A model generated the notes under the pieces. It was not told the DNA's origin and searched no databases. It was given only the letters and a program-made list of their open reading frames with translations. From Tillus elongatus (lineage: Eukaryota; Arthropoda; Insecta; Coleoptera; Cleridae): DNA of 64,000 nt. Location of the stretch: NCBI GenBank assembly GCA_964006375.1, contig OZ023262.1:52836917-52900916 (forward strand), written 5' to 3'. Position 1 is the first letter of the stretch. Every line of letters starts with the position of its first letter. A program made the position numbers and the translations under genes. This document shows, piece after piece, positions 21,846-36,337 of the stretch.

Positions 21846-22439
21846 AGTTTTTTTTTCTTACAAACGCATCATATTTTTATAAAAAATGCAAAAATGCATC
21901 AACGAATTTGTTCTATGAAATTTAGCTAAAAAAAATTATGCACCTCTACTCACTCCTGGTCCCGTAACTTCCTTGGGAAGTGTGAACAAGAAATTTTTCT
22001 TGGGGTTTGTGGATTCAGGGGGGGTCCTAGGCAGGTTTCTGCAAACAGTATTTTGAAAAGCGTTCGGGAGCTAAACTGCAAATTTACCGAAAATTCGCTA
22101 CCAAAACGCACTTACTGCGTCTAGATCTTTTTCTTAGAAACGCATCATGTTTCGATAAAAAATTCAAAAATGCATTAACGAATTTATTCTACGAAAATTA
22201 GCTAAAAAAATTATACACCCCTACTCACTCCTGGTCCCGTAAGTTCCTTGGGGAGTGTAAACAAGAAATTTTTTGGGGGAATAGGGGTGCTGTGCGGGGT
22301 AGGCAGGGTGTAAGGTGGATATGGCTTCAAAATGTGAAAAAGACAACTTTCAAGCCCGTTTTATTCGCATTTTCTGCTCATATTTCCTTTTTACTACCTA
22401 CCCCGCCCAGCACCCCTATTCACCCATGGTCCCCGAAAA

Positions 22440-22440
<1 letters not shown>
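21846..22440 (+). repeat. Serial foldback half-units
   Basis: Two right-arm copies (about 21943-22100 and 22216-22280) and a shortened unit (22281-22430), interleaved with gaaaattcgctaccaaaacg and tgcgtc boxes. The arrangement parallels 11186-11750. Confidence 0.75.
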
Positions 22441-23276
<836 letters not shown>

Positions 23277-23428
23277 CCACATAGTGGCCCGTTATCGGAT
23301 CTTCTTCTCTATCTTTTGTGTAAATGACATTTATTAATTGTAGATGAAAATATAAACATTTAAACACATTTTATGTGATTCTTTTGTACATGAGCCCCAG
23401 TGAGTTTGTACTATTAATACATTTCCAG

Positions 23429-23609
23429 ATTTTCTCAAACGATTATTGCACAGTTTAATGGTCATACACATTTGGATGAGCTTCGTTTTTTTTTCAATCA
23501 CAGCGATAGCGTAGAGGTGACAAATGTGGCATTCAATGCAGGAAGTTTTGCTACATACATTGGACTAAATCCCAATTTTAGAATTTACACGGTGGATTCA
23601 CAGAGTTAT
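23429..23609 (+). CDS. SMPD1: Acid sphingomyelinase, exon C
   Basis: Acceptor tacatttccag|a, donor agttat|gtaagt. Joined after exon B (ag|a giving Arg) it encodes FSQTIIAQFNGHTHLDELRF, with the zinc-binding GHTH motif, then SVEVTNVAFNAGSFATYIGL and NPNFRIYTVDSQ, matching the human FFGHTHVDEF … YIGLNPGYRVYQID. This closes the metallophosphoesterase fold. It is boxed between two direct family-H repeats that end 152 bp upstream and start 58 bp downstream. Confidence 0.95.
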
Positions 23610-23667
23610 GTAAGTAGATAAATTTATTTATGTGTTTAATATACACTATCCCTATAGGTAAAAAAGT

Positions 23668-24729
23668 CTGGACGCAGCAGGTGCGTTATGGAAGTGAATT
23701 TTCATAAAATATTTTTAATTACAAATATATCACTCTAATGCGAGCAGGTTTTAATTTGGTTACCGGTATAAGCTATATAGTAGGAACAATGTACCATATT
23801 TTATCAAAATAATTATTTGAAAATAAACAAAAATTTTCTGAAAAAACTTTAAATGTTTCTGAGAAAACTGGTCTCCTAGCCAATGAACTTTAGGTTAATA
23901 GCAAATAGAGTTATTGAAATTTGAAACATTTAATGAAAATTCGCAACCAAAACGCCCTTGCTGCGTTCATACAAACATTTTCCGAAAATAAAGTTAAAGG
24001 TTGGTTTCCTAACCAACAAAACTTACGTTAATAGCAAATTGAGTTACTGAAATTTGAAGGATTTAATAAAAATTCGCTACCAAAACGCACTTACTGCTTC
24101 AAGCTTTTTTTTCTTACAAACATGCATCATATTTCAATAAAAAATGCTAAAATGCAATAACGAATTTGTTCTACGAAAATTTGCTAAAAATTATAGACCG
24201 TTAAACCATAAACTTCACTAAACCTACAGCGAAAGCATCAACTTTGAAACGAATTTTCTGTAAATATTTTAGTAAATTGAAGGGCAATGACAGTTGAATC
24301 AGAAACTTAAGGGTTCGCAGAACACCCTTCTTGCAACATTTTCTTTTCACAATCCGTATTTGTTTCACGTTCTTTGCCTAAACATTGCCAATTTTGACGT
24401 TTTAAATTGCGAGTTTGACGTTTTGAGAGAAACTCCAAAATTTGTTTCTTTAGCTGCCAGTAACTTTTTTGTCCTTAAACTTAGAGACCTAAATTTGGGT
24501 ACATGGTTCACACTTTATAATACAAATAGGCGTACCAAATTTGGTTGCCCTCAATTTGTTATTTCCGGAGATATAAATGTTTTAGAAAGAAAACACAAAA
24601 TTTTCCGGGAAAACCTGGTCTAATTTTCCTGGCTAACGAGCTTATCCAAGCCACTTGCAAAAGGAAGGTACATGCCAAATTCGATCCAAATCGGCCCATT
24701 ACTTTTTGAGTTATCAGTGTTATACATAC

Positions 24730-24802
<73 letters not shown>

Positions 24803-24850
24803 CATGGATCTCTCCATAAGTGAATTTTTTAAAGAAAATTCACTAAAAAA
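23668..24850 (+). repeat. Family H, copy 2, nearly full length, (TA)n at 24732-24801
   Basis: Begins ctggacgcagcaggtgcgtt 58 bp after exon C, includes the inverse box aattcgcaaccaaaacgccc at about 23940, the whole core, a 70-bp TA tract and a terminal hairpin (agtgaattttttaaagaaaa … ttcactaaaa). About 1.18 kb long. No gene. Confidence 0.85.
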
Positions 24851-25794
<944 letters not shown>

Positions 25795-26284
25795 AAACAA
25801 AAGTTGGACAGACAAGAAAACCAAAGAAATTAAAAAGAATATGGACGCAGCAAGAGCGTTATGGTAGTGAATTTTCATAGAAATGATCTGGCACCAAACA
25901 TTTTCTTCTTAAGTGCTTTTAAGTGCTAACTTTTTTTTCCTTGTAATATAGATATCTAAAATTTGGTATATGGTTTACTTTTTATATCGGAGATACGAAT
26001 CTTTTCCTAAAGAAAACCCAGAATTTTCCTGTAAACCTTAAATTCTTGACAATTATTCAGTAAATTTGGGAAAACATCAAATTTTATTGCATAAATTCTC
26101 TAAAGCTGTGCCTTCCTCCATCAAAATTTGGTTTTCCTAAAACTATTTTTATTTCTGCCAGGTTGATAACATTTTCATCCATAGCTGGGGGAAATACAAA
26201 TGTATCATCGTGTTCTTTATAATTTCTCATGCACTCTTTATACTGGTTTTAGCATTTTAGCTAGGAAACTTGGGTCTGGTTGTC
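25795..26284. other. Fragments of family H; no gene
   Basis: Contains a new element start (tatggacgcagcaagagcgt at 25840) and weak core remnants up to about 26060, then unannotated intron. Confidence 0.45.
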
Positions 26285-26530
26285 AACTTGTTAATTCTGG
26301 ACTTGAAGGTTTGGAGGTTCGGAGGAAAAGGAAAAACATGTGCCGGCAAGGAATTCCACAACTTGGAAGTCCTCGGGACAAAAGAGCGGGCATAACAAGA
26401 TGTTCTAAGTCTGGTTACCTGGACAGTAAAAGGGTGCATTCGCTCTGTTCCCCTGGTAGATATGTTGGGGGCAGCAGGTGGAGGAACTATGGAAGAAAGC
26501 CCCTCTGAGCGTGACCGTGCAGATATCTAT
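26285..26530 (-). mobile_element. LINE fragment, left half of a disrupted copy
   Basis: Minus-strand C-terminal part of the same LINE as 39790-42186: TSCYARSFVPRTSKLWNSLP and HVFPFPPNLQTFKSRINKL. It ends at gcagatatctataaaa, and the LINE continues at 27662 with agagagagaggcacgtcgg after an inserted family-H copy. Confidence 0.9.
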
Positions 26531-26534
26531 AAAA

Positions 26535-27661
<1,127 letters not shown>

Positions 27662-27980
27662 AAAAGAGAGAGAGGCACGTCGGTGGGGAAGGGATGGCAG
27701 CCTTTGGGTGAGTGTAGGGTAACCGATGAGATGTATAGCTCTCTTCTGAATGGAGTCCAGGATAGCGAGTGTACAAGCGGCAGCGGCACCCCAGATGTGG
27801 GAGCAGTATTCGAGGTTTCGCCTTATTTGTGAAGTATATAAGGTATAGAGATTAGCTGGTGAAAAGTATTTGCGAGCCCAGAAGAGGAAACCTGATTTCT
27901 TAGCAGCCGCTTCTGCAGTTGATGTGACATGTTGGTGCCAATTGAGATTTCGATCCACAGAAATGCCAACAAGTGAAAAG
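27662..27980 (-). mobile_element. LINE fragment, right half of the disrupted copy
   Basis: Continues the LINE of 26285-26530: RPNLEYCSHIW-like (here RRNLEYCSHIWGAAAAC), RARKYFSP-like and MDRNLNWHQHVTS. It stops at aatgccaacaagtgaaaag, joined to cttggtggtgaatttgcag, a repeat terminus also seen next to the captured LINE pieces at 10336 and 28829. Confidence 0.88.
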
Positions 27981-28059
27981 CTTGGTGGTGAATTTGCAGT
28001 TTAACTCCCGAACGATTTTGAAAACATCGACTGCTGATAGATAAAGTTTGGTGTCTTAT

Positions 28060-28300
28060 TATCATTTAAAGTTGCTTACACATTACATAGTTTTTTAACA
28101 ATTTCCCAGTACGGCCCTGTCCCGTGGCAACCCCTTCCCTCCTAAACATTACGTTTGACATAAAGTTTACATTGTGTTTGGGAATCCCTAGAATATTCTA
28201 GACTCACGGGACATTGTCATTATAACTGACAGTTTACACGTCGCTTTCAGTACGGTGCTAGTACCAGTACGCGTACCTGACCTGACCAACAGGGCAGGTC
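28060..28300 (+). repeat. Copy of the long-palindrome arm (also at 51250-51480 and 52255-52480)
   Basis: Shares cttacacattacatag, cagtacggccctgtcccgtg, cctcctaaacattacgtttg and tttgggaatccctagaatat with the arms of the palindrome at 50130-53790. Ends in a region rich in aggtca (acctgacctgacc, gcaggtcaggaaggtcag). No gene. Confidence 0.75.
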
Positions 28301-28401
28301 AGGAAGGTCAGTTCAGGCAGGCCCCTCGAGCAATAAGCACTGTCTGGCAATGGCGCTTTCACAGTGCCTGAAATGACTGGACCCGTCTTAAGGATCGCCG
28401 A

Positions 28402-28438
28402 ATGGGGGGGTGGGGGGGGGGTGGGGGGGGGGGTGGGG
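28402..28438 (+). other. Poly-G tract with quadruplex potential
   Basis: Runs of seven to ten G separated by single T bases, in an otherwise AT-rich intron. The sequence could form a G-quadruplex in DNA or, since it is on the sense strand of the sphingomyelinase gene, in the pre-mRNA. Confidence 0.8.
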
Positions 28439-28495
28439 TACGGGGTCTTCACCGTAGGGATTTTCCTACCCCTCTCGCGTGCGTTCCACCACCCT

Positions 28496-28770
28496 CGTTG
28501 CATAAACTACAAGAAAAATTTCTTGTTCATACCCCCTAAGGAAGTTACAGGGCCTGGCATGAATAGGGGTGATAGGCAGGGTTTAGGGGGGATATGGCGT
28601 CAGGATGTGAAAAAGACAGCTTTCAAGCCGCTTTCTTCGCATTTTCTGCTCATATTTCCTTTTTACTGTCTAGCCCGCCCAGCACCCCTCTTCACTCCTG
28701 GTCACGTAACTTCCTTGGGGGGTGAGAACAAGAAATTATTCTTGTGGGTTGTGCATATAAGGGGGATCCT
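28496..28770. repeat. Foldback unit, copy before second LINE capture
   Basis: Left arm at 28505 (ctacaagaaaaatttcttgt), right arm to about 28760 (ggggggtgagaacaagaaat … tgggttgtgcatata). It is closer to the copy at 9991 than to others (both have tgtctagcccgcccagcacc and ggtcacgtaacttcc). It directly precedes the captured LINE piece. Confidence 0.85.
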
Positions 28771-28828
28771 AGGCACGTTTCTTAAAAAAAATTTGAAAAG
28801 CGTTCGGGAGTTTAACTGCAAATTCACC

Positions 28829-29183
28829 AACTTGGTTGTTCATTGTGATGGGTCTAGGGCTGGTGTATATCTTATGAGATAGAAAGCAAGACTGAGATTT
28901 GGTGGGGTTGAATTGTACAAGATTTCTACTTCCCCAGTCTAATATTTTTTGGAGATCCACAGAGACAGAACCCTCAATGAGTCTGCGATCCTCATCTAAT
29001 TGGGCTAAAGGGACAGGCTTAGAATATTGCATTTTTGAGTGGAGGGTACTGTCATCCGCGTAACTGTGGACTGGGCTGGATGTGCTAGAGAGGAGGTCAT
29101 TGATGTGGAGAAGAAACAAAGTAGGGGCTAAAGCTGAACCTTGAGGAACTCCTGCATTAATTGGATACAGTTTAGAGGAATGG
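28829..29183 (-). mobile_element. LINE fragment captured in foldback repeat, copy 2
   Basis: Same part of the LINE as 10336-10688, with VPQGSALAPTLFLLHINDLL and SYADDSTLHSK, joined on the left to the identical ctgcaaattcacc terminus and ending at gtttagaggaatgg within two bases of the other copy's end. The flanking sequence to the right differs between the two loci. Confidence 0.9.
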
Positions 29184-30201
29184 AATCTGTTGTGAATGTG
29201 AATATTCTGTTCAGAACTCATGTTTCTCTAGGTTATATTTTTGTGATATTATTGTCCCACTGATAATATTTTGAGGCGATCATAATTATCAGTGATATTC
29301 TTCAGCTGGATGAAGAAGACCTTATCGCATATTGAATTAGAACACCTTGTTTTGTTTTATAATTTCAACAAGCGTTTTTTTTTCTTACTTGAAAATATAC
29401 AAAAATAGTGTAACATCAGTTTCACGAATTATATTTAAACTGTATATACTTATCCATATTTATGCCGGTTTAAATAATACAGATATGTTGCTTGTGACAA
29501 ATTCAACTATTAACCAAAGACATAAGAATTCTTAGGATCGGTACACATTATATTAATATTTGGATGTACCTAATTAGACTTTTATAAACGTTTCTTAAAA
29601 GTGTTTTTGTATTACATGAAAATGGTATATTAATAAATTGTATAATTTATGCAAAAATTCTTAAATAAATATGTTTAATAACAAAATGAAAGTTTTATTT
29701 GATTATTATTATTTTAAATGAAATTAAACATCAATGAACATCGATCACGTGCTTAAAATGACGTTAGTTCTTAGCCACAGTCAGATGTTGTTATATAGCA
29801 AAATATTTTACACTGTAGCTGTCGTTTTGAAAGAGAGCATGTTCTGTGGTTGCCAAAGATTCATTAGGTTTTTCTTTTTAAAAGATTGTTTTGGGCATCT
29901 GAAAATAATAATATTGTTAGTGAGATTTTGAACATCTTATATAATCTGATGATATGATTTACAGTTGATTCATAATGTTATGATTTACAGTTGACTCATG
30001 ATAGCATGAATGGTACTTTGCAGACATGCATTTTCCTGTTTGTATCGTTCATATGGACAGAGATATATAATTTTAAACTTATCAGTATTAGACTCAAAAT
30101 TTTCAAAATAAATTGGCTACCATAACATATTTGCATGGTCCGCAATTTTTTTAACGAACACTCGGTAAAAGATGCTAACAGAAATGATTTATTTGTTGCA
30201 G
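29184..30201. other. No feature recognised
   Basis: AT-rich intron upstream of exon D. No copies of the dispersed families and no coding blocks were seen. Confidence 0.45.
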
Positions 30202-30392
30202 AGAGTATTAGATTACAACCATTACATTTTTAATCTAACCGAAGCAAACTTACATCCGAACAGAAATCCAATATGGTTTAAATTATATTCCTTAAAGGAA
30301 GCTTATGATATGGATGATACAGAGCTGAAAGATTTCACAGACCTCTATGAGAGAATGGTCAAGGATGAAGGGCTTATACGAAAATATTACTG
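30202..30392 (+). CDS. SMPD1: Acid sphingomyelinase, exon D
   Basis: Acceptor atttgttgcag|a, donor tactg|gtaaat. It begins in phase 0 with RVLDYNHYIFNLTEANLHPN and continues PIWFKLYSLKEAYDMDDTEL, KDFTDLYERM. The human counterpart is VLDHETYILNLTQAN…WQLLYRARETYGL…WHNLVYRM. NLT is a conserved N-glycosylation sequon position in the family. The exon covers the start of the helical C-terminal domain. Confidence 0.95.
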
Positions 30393-30771
30393 GTAAATAA
30401 TATTGTTTCTATTCTATTTTTAGTTTTAAATAGAAAGCAGAATCACCCCTAACACACAAAAATATAATAATAACTTCGTGTCCGAAATACGTATCTAGCC
30501 AATAACTCAACTCTTTTATTTTTTTGGTGGTTTTTGGGGTAATTCTGCTTTTTGTTTCAATTTCCGTCCACAATATCCAACTTAGGCGTTTTAGTTTTAA
30601 AGCTTGCGTGTCAAAATAACGTAAAACACCTTATTCGAAAGCAGTGGCTAACTGTAGAATTCTCACCGAAAGGGGCTAGTTTATCAGTTCTTGAAATTTT
30701 TGAAATAGCTAATGTCACTAAGCTCGCGAATTAACTTCTTGGTTAACCAAAATTTTATTAGCAAAATATAA

Positions 30772-30785
30772 CTGGCGCAGTCGGA
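30772..30785 (+). other. Possible gypsy-type primer binding site
   Basis: The string actggcgcagtcgg resembles the tRNA-complementary primer site TGGCGCAGTCGG found just after the 5' LTR of some gypsy-group elements. The AT-rich sequence before it could be an LTR end, but no gag-pol follows. A lone motif, so weak. Confidence 0.25.
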
Positions 30786-31383
30786 CTAGAACAGTGGAGC
30801 AAAACAACCGGTGCAGTGCAAGAAATCTGCTTACTAATGTATGTAACGCGGGGGTAGTGTCACGTATGTAATATTCTTTCTCTGTGAGAAGATAAGCAGG
30901 AAAAAACGGTTCATAAAATGGTATATCTCTATGACAACCTATTGTGTTGGCAGCGGCAAAATAATCTAGGAATGACCTTCGAGAAATAATAATCTAGTTT
31001 TATAAGTTTCGCCATGTTCACCAGGAGGTTTTCTTGGTCTAAGCTCCTTCACGACTTTCTTTTATTCCTATCCTGAAATGGGCGGGAGCAGATCATATGA
31101 GTTTATCTTCTTTATCGCCTTTATATACTCTTTCCCCAATTAATTTTCTGTCTATGATACAACTCTTTTATATAGTTTCTTTAGTGTTATCAATTTCTTT
31201 TCTAGTAATAAATGTCCATCGTTGTTCGTATCACATTACTTTTTATTCTTAGTTTATACTGACACTGTCTTTTTTCTGTATTGTCCATTTTTGCATCTCT
31301 AGTTCTTTTGCATTTCTGTTCGATCATATTTTTAATTTGTTTATATTTACTGCTGACTTCTTAGTTTCTTTTGACGTCGCCCT

Positions 31384-32034
31384 ATGGACGAAGCTAAGTC
31401 TTACCGCCCCATTAACCATACACCCTTTCTCTTAAAGACCATGGAGAAGGCATTAGGTCAATACATTAGAAGCGAAATCCCAACAAGGAAACCGCTCCAT
31501 GTACAACAATTCGCCTATCAGACGGGCAAATCCACATTAGATGACCTACACTGTTTAGTGAGGGGTATAGGAAAAACTTTTGTGGCCAAAGAAGTAGCCC
31601 TCAGTACATTAATTGACATAGACGTTGCCTTTGACAACACTTCATGTTAATCCATCAAACGGGCCCCACAAGAAAGGGAAGTGGAATTCTTCATTGTAAG
31701 ATGGATTGTGTCAATGCTAAAAAGCCGTGTGATCACGGTTACCACAAATGACACCAACGCAATAATAACGACGGCAAAAGGTTATCCCCAAGGAGGAGGG
31801 CTATCACCTCTGCTGTGGTCGCTCCTTGTTGATAAACTTATAACTACATTGAGCGGAAAGGGATTGATAGTTCAAGGATACGCAGATGATATTGTTATAA
31901 CAGTAAAGGGCAAACATGATGCTGCAATATCCAGATTAATTCAAACAGCCCGAAATATAGTAAGGAACTGGTGTCAGACAGAGGAGCTTAATGTTACTCC
32001 TCATAAGACAATTTTTGTCCCATTCACGCGGTAG
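31384..32034 (+). pseudogene. I-type LINE reverse transcriptase, first part
   Basis: Two frames encode RT palm blocks: SYRPINHTPFLLKTMEKALG, LIDIDVAFDNTS (the catalytic LDxxxAFD), then after one stop GYPQGGGLSPLLWSLLVDKL and GYADDIVITVKG (YADD intact), ending CQTEELNVTPHKTIFVPFTR. The expected continuation (NLKALTVNG…) is found at 37557, so the copy is split by a 5.5-kb insertion. The start of the element lies before 31384 but is not recognisable. Confidence 0.85.
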
Positions 32035-33037
32035 CATTTTAAAGTGCTTACACAGAAGATGGTAGGCTGCAGGCAGGCATAGGCGGGGCACTAGCACGGT
32101 GACACAAAACCACTTATGGAACTCATAACTATATCACAATAACCACGTTTTGAAACATCTGAAAGATACTAAATACCTAACCTCTTTTTCAATTTGCTAG
32201 AGATGATTATTGTGGGGGTACAACTCTCTCATATAAAAGGTTATAAGTGTTTGTTTTTCCTCTAAAATGTTGATTTCATATTGTCGTCTGTCATCAGTCA
32301 CATTTAGTAAATTTCTTGAAAAATCACTAGAAATTCCAGAGTAATCTGGGAAGTGATAACAGTTCTTCCAAGATAAGACATTTCTTGCCAGCCTCTTGAA
32401 AGCATAAGATGGAGTGAAAAGGAGTTAAAAGTTTTATTGAAATCCACATGGATCAAGCCAAAATTGTGCATTTTTGAAAGCTTCTGTGTAAAATTTTATT
32501 GGGACTGATTGGAAATATATGTAAGTTGGTTATTTTTATTGTTAATTTGGTATTTCCATGACCGCATGGTAATCCTCTAGAAGACCCTTCCGTTAACCCT
32601 TTTCTTAGGAAAGGTGAGCTCCCAGTTATCTATTAATATATGTACTTCTAATATACACTTTTACAGGGTTTTAAATTTCGGTTATTTTGAAGTAGAATGC
32701 ATTTTGGAGCTTTTTTTTTTGAAAAGGTGTTGCACTAATACCACATGTTAATAATACCCAGAATGTATTCACTAGAAAACACCTGCTACTGCTTTGATTA
32801 AATAGGCTGATTAACCAATCGCAGTGTTGTCTAGCTCAACCGATAAGTACCCTTGACCCTTGGACTTATTTTACTTAATGTCTCGTGATAGTTGTTAAAC
32901 CGTAGGAAAAGTAGTTAGTGTTTTTGTTTTGTAAGAGTTTTTTATCAACAAATGTGTTGAATTAGACTAACCTGTGATAATCTCTTGTTTTACATATTTT
33001 ATGTTCCATTAATCATATTTATCCATACAATTAATAT
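32035..33037. other. Inserted or flanking DNA without recognised features
   Basis: Lies inside the 5.5-kb segment that separates the two halves of the I-type LINE. No coding blocks or known repeat of this window were identified. Confidence 0.4.
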
Positions 33038-33825
33038 TGTTACAAAGCACTTCAATAGATGTAGGTGCGGCGTTGCCACATCTCCAGAACTACCCCAACA
33101 TCTGGGAATTTTTGCACAATCTGGCAACACCGCCTCCCCACCCCATGGGGGTGCCTGGGGTGACCCCCCTCAGGCGAAGTCTCAACCCTCTAGGACCAGA
33201 AATAACGAAGTTACCAACTTGTACCCCGTCGGAACGGATAACTGAGGTCTGCACATTCCGAACACCCTGTATGCGCAGAGAACCCTTACACCCTGTATAC
33301 AGAGAGAGATCTTATATTACGAGAAACACCTCTTGTGTAACATAGGAGTGATGACCACATTTGGATCATCCTGTATATGCATCCCCCCTGTATACACACG
33401 GGACCGATCTGTATTCACAGAACCTTCTAGTAAAATAAGGTCCTGGAAAATTCTGGAATGGAACGCTCCAGAAAGTGGTGGAAGGTACGGCGAGTATATA
33501 AACGCGAAAGCAAGCCAGGGCAATTCAGTTGAGTGAGATAATGTTGAAGTGACTAAAAGAAGCAGTAACTAGTGTGAAGTAGAGACCGTAGTTTCAGTAT
33601 AGTGACTTGTGTGCAGATTAGTAACCAGTGTAAGGCCAGATAAACTAAGTGTTTTGTGAGAGAGACGTTCTAGACCTTTATTGTATCCATATTTAGACAG
33701 TAAATTAAGTGTTTTGTGAGAGAGACATTCTAGAACTTTTATTGTATACATATTTAGATAGTAAATAAAGTTGTTTTGTTAAAATTTAAAGTCTCACTTA
33801 TCCAGAACCCGGAGAAAACGCAACA
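33038..33825 (+). mobile_element. Solo LTR (gypsy-like) with ATAT target duplication
   Basis: Begins TGTTAC and ends GCAACA, bounded by atat at 33034-33037 and 33826-33829. Length 788 bp. It has a TATA box (gagtatataaacg, 33493-33505), a G-rich middle, a 60-bp tandem duplication before the end and an AATAAA at 33764. Ty3/gypsy elements usually make 4-6 bp duplications, so a solo LTR left by recombination is the simplest reading. Confidence 0.8.
33641..33762 (+). repeat. 60-bp tandem duplication within the solo LTR
   Basis: The unit starting taaactaagtgttttgtgag at 33641 repeats at 33701 as taaattaagtgttttgtgag, with few differences. Confidence 0.9.
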
Positions 33826-34439
33826 ATATTTATACATATACACTTTCATATTTATCTAATGTTTATAATTAAATTACAATTGCATGAGAAAACGTTTTTC
33901 TTTGGGTGAATTGTTGATTGCTGAATTGATACATTATTATTTTATTTCTGCTGGTAATGCCAATATTAATTATGTCATTGATGCAGATTTAATAGAGATA
34001 CGTTTAAAGATGAATTATACTCAGCGTTCTTTCCTTGCCACTTTCTGTAGCAGACACGGTGGTTGATAGATCTGTACATGGGTTTGTGCAAAGATTAACA
34101 CCACTCGTTTATTAACGAATTATTTATTTACACAGAATAGCCAAGTAACAATGTGGATGTTGATTTAGCGTCGGTATTGAGCTGTGACGATGCTTCGATG
34201 CCACGCTGGGGGGCGCATGCTCGTACATATGACAACTATTTTCAGATACATGTCATATCTCTCCCTTTAAATTTGAAATTATTTTACTTGTATAATCGTA
34301 TCTTAAATTCTAGTCATGTCCATACCTTAGGGGTGGTTTAACATTTCACTTAGGGCGAATTGGCTTTGACTTACAATAATCATGGGGTAAACCTATGATT
34401 ACCAATAGTTCCTTGTGAGTGTATTCTTTAGAACTGCCA

Positions 34440-34654
34440 CCTCCTTGCGGAACCAAGTAGTATGTTGTCATGGCCTCTTCAAATAACACAAAGTGTTAAA
34501 TATTAGAGACTGTATACAACTAACTAACAATTTAATAAATTGTTAGCCCTGGCCCATTTCTACCCTAATATAGGGACACAGTATGTAAGGCTAGATGCAT
34601 TCTCACCACAATTAGAACCGTAGACCGGTTTCGCTCTAATTAGAGCTCGTCAGT
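34440..34654 (+). repeat. Repeat unit R (direct copy)
   Basis: Unit with ggaaccaagtagtatgttgt, tgttaaatattagagactgt, taacaatttaataaattgtt and agaccggtttcgctctaatt. Copied in direct orientation at 35150-35355 and inverted at 35405-35508 plus 37057-37300. It could be the 3' UTR or tail of the RTE-type LINE beside it. Confidence 0.8.
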
Positions 34655-34659
34655 ACAGC

Positions 34660-35045
34660 ATGAATAAACTGGAAGCTTTCGAGATGTGGGTCTATCGGAG
34701 CATACTAAAAATACCATGGACAGCAAGAGTGCAAAATGAAGAGGTCTTACGCAGAGTAAACAGAGACAGAGAGCGTCTTCAGGTTGTCAAGCGGATGAAG
34801 ACAGCATATCTGGGCCACTTATTGCACAATCCCAAATATTTAACCCCCAGCTCATAATTAGAGGTAAACTAGAGGGAAAAGAAGTGTGGTAGAAAAAAAC
34901 TGTCATGGCTGAGAAACACAAGATATTGGACAGGTTTGGACTTTGAGGACTTGATGAGAGCGGCGGAGGTTAGAGAGGAGTTTGCTGTTGTAGTCGCTAA
35001 CCTCAATTAGTGGAGATGGCACCCAAAGAAGAACAAGTACGGCAT
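34660..35045 (+). pseudogene. RTE-type LINE C-terminal remnant
   Basis: MNKLEAFEMWVYRSILKIPW, TARVQNEEVLRRVNRDRERL and KTAYLGHLLHNPKY match the common ending of RTE-like LINE proteins (KLxAFExWxYRRxLKIPWTxxxTNEEVLRR…YLGHxxR). Past a stop, frames giving IIRGKLEGKRSV and FAVVVANLN show the normal C-terminus continuing to about 35020. Confidence 0.75.
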
Positions 35046-35516
35046 ACTAATCGCAGCGAAAATACACCTATAAAGTAATACGGCTATGGTAGCCAGCCTT
35101 CCAACACTAAGTGAGATATAAGACACCAAGCACGTGCCGCCACCTAGTTGCGGAACCAAGTAGTGTGTTGTCACGGCAGCTCCAAATAACACAAAGTGTT
35201 AAATATTAGAGACTGTATACAACCAACTAACAATTTAATAAATTGTCAGCCCTGGCCCATTTCTACCCTATTATAGGGACAAAGTATGTAAGGCTAGATG
35301 CATTCTCACCACAATTAGAACCATAGACCGGTTTCGCCCTAATTAGAGCTCATCAACACGGCATACTAATTGCAGCGAAAATATACCTATAGCGAAAATA
35401 CACCTATAAATGGTTCTAATTGTGGTGAGAATGCCTTACATACTTTGTTTCCATATTAGGGTAGAAACGGGCCAGAACTGACAATTTACTAAATTGTTAG
35501 TTGGTTGTATACAGTC

Positions 35517-36250
35517 TAGTGATGGGAAAAACATTTATTTTCTGTTAACAGTTGAAGCCGTTAACGTTATTTAATAATAACCGCTGAAAATAACGGCTTC
35601 AGTTATTTTAACTGGATAGTCGATCGATATTATCCTACATTCCCAAAGCTGTGAGCGATAGCGAGCACACTAGTATAAATGCATTGTATTTTTACCCCGT
35701 TATTTCACGTAGTGTATAAATCTCAAATTTTGTCGATATGAAAAGGAAACAAAGGGTTAAGAAATTATAATAAGCGTGTCGTAAATATTTTGCCACTCTG
35801 AAGTGAAACTTTTAGAAATCAGAAAGGAGTCTTCTATAAGAATTTACTTAGATGTTTTAGGAATTATAAACTAGTCATTTCTCACAAATTTATTTTATCA
35901 GGGTTTTTACGTAAATGTCAATGCCACAGCAAGAATCAATAAATATCATTATTTATCACGCCTTGGGACGTTAGACGTTAGAACTTTTATTGCTACACAG
36001 GGAGTGATTCTAAAAACTCCATAACATAACGCAGCTAATAAAATTTTGGTAAAGAAACAGTATAAAAAATTGAGTTTGAGTTTAAAAAAAAATTGGAAGA
36101 TATATAGTATTAATTGTTTATTTACTTATTTTAATATTCGTTGTTTTAAAATTAGTTTCAAAAATTTCAAAGGGCTGTAACTTGGAGGAGAAGGGGTTTT
36201 AAGAAAAACTTAATAAAAAGACACCCCTAATTTTTCGCCAAAGAATCACC

Positions 36251-36337
<87 letters not shown>

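Noticed and set aside
28364..28882. A 172-codon + frame with a Gly-rich start
   Set aside because: It runs through the poly-G tract and a foldback unit into a LINE fragment on the wrong strand; no domain and no splice context.
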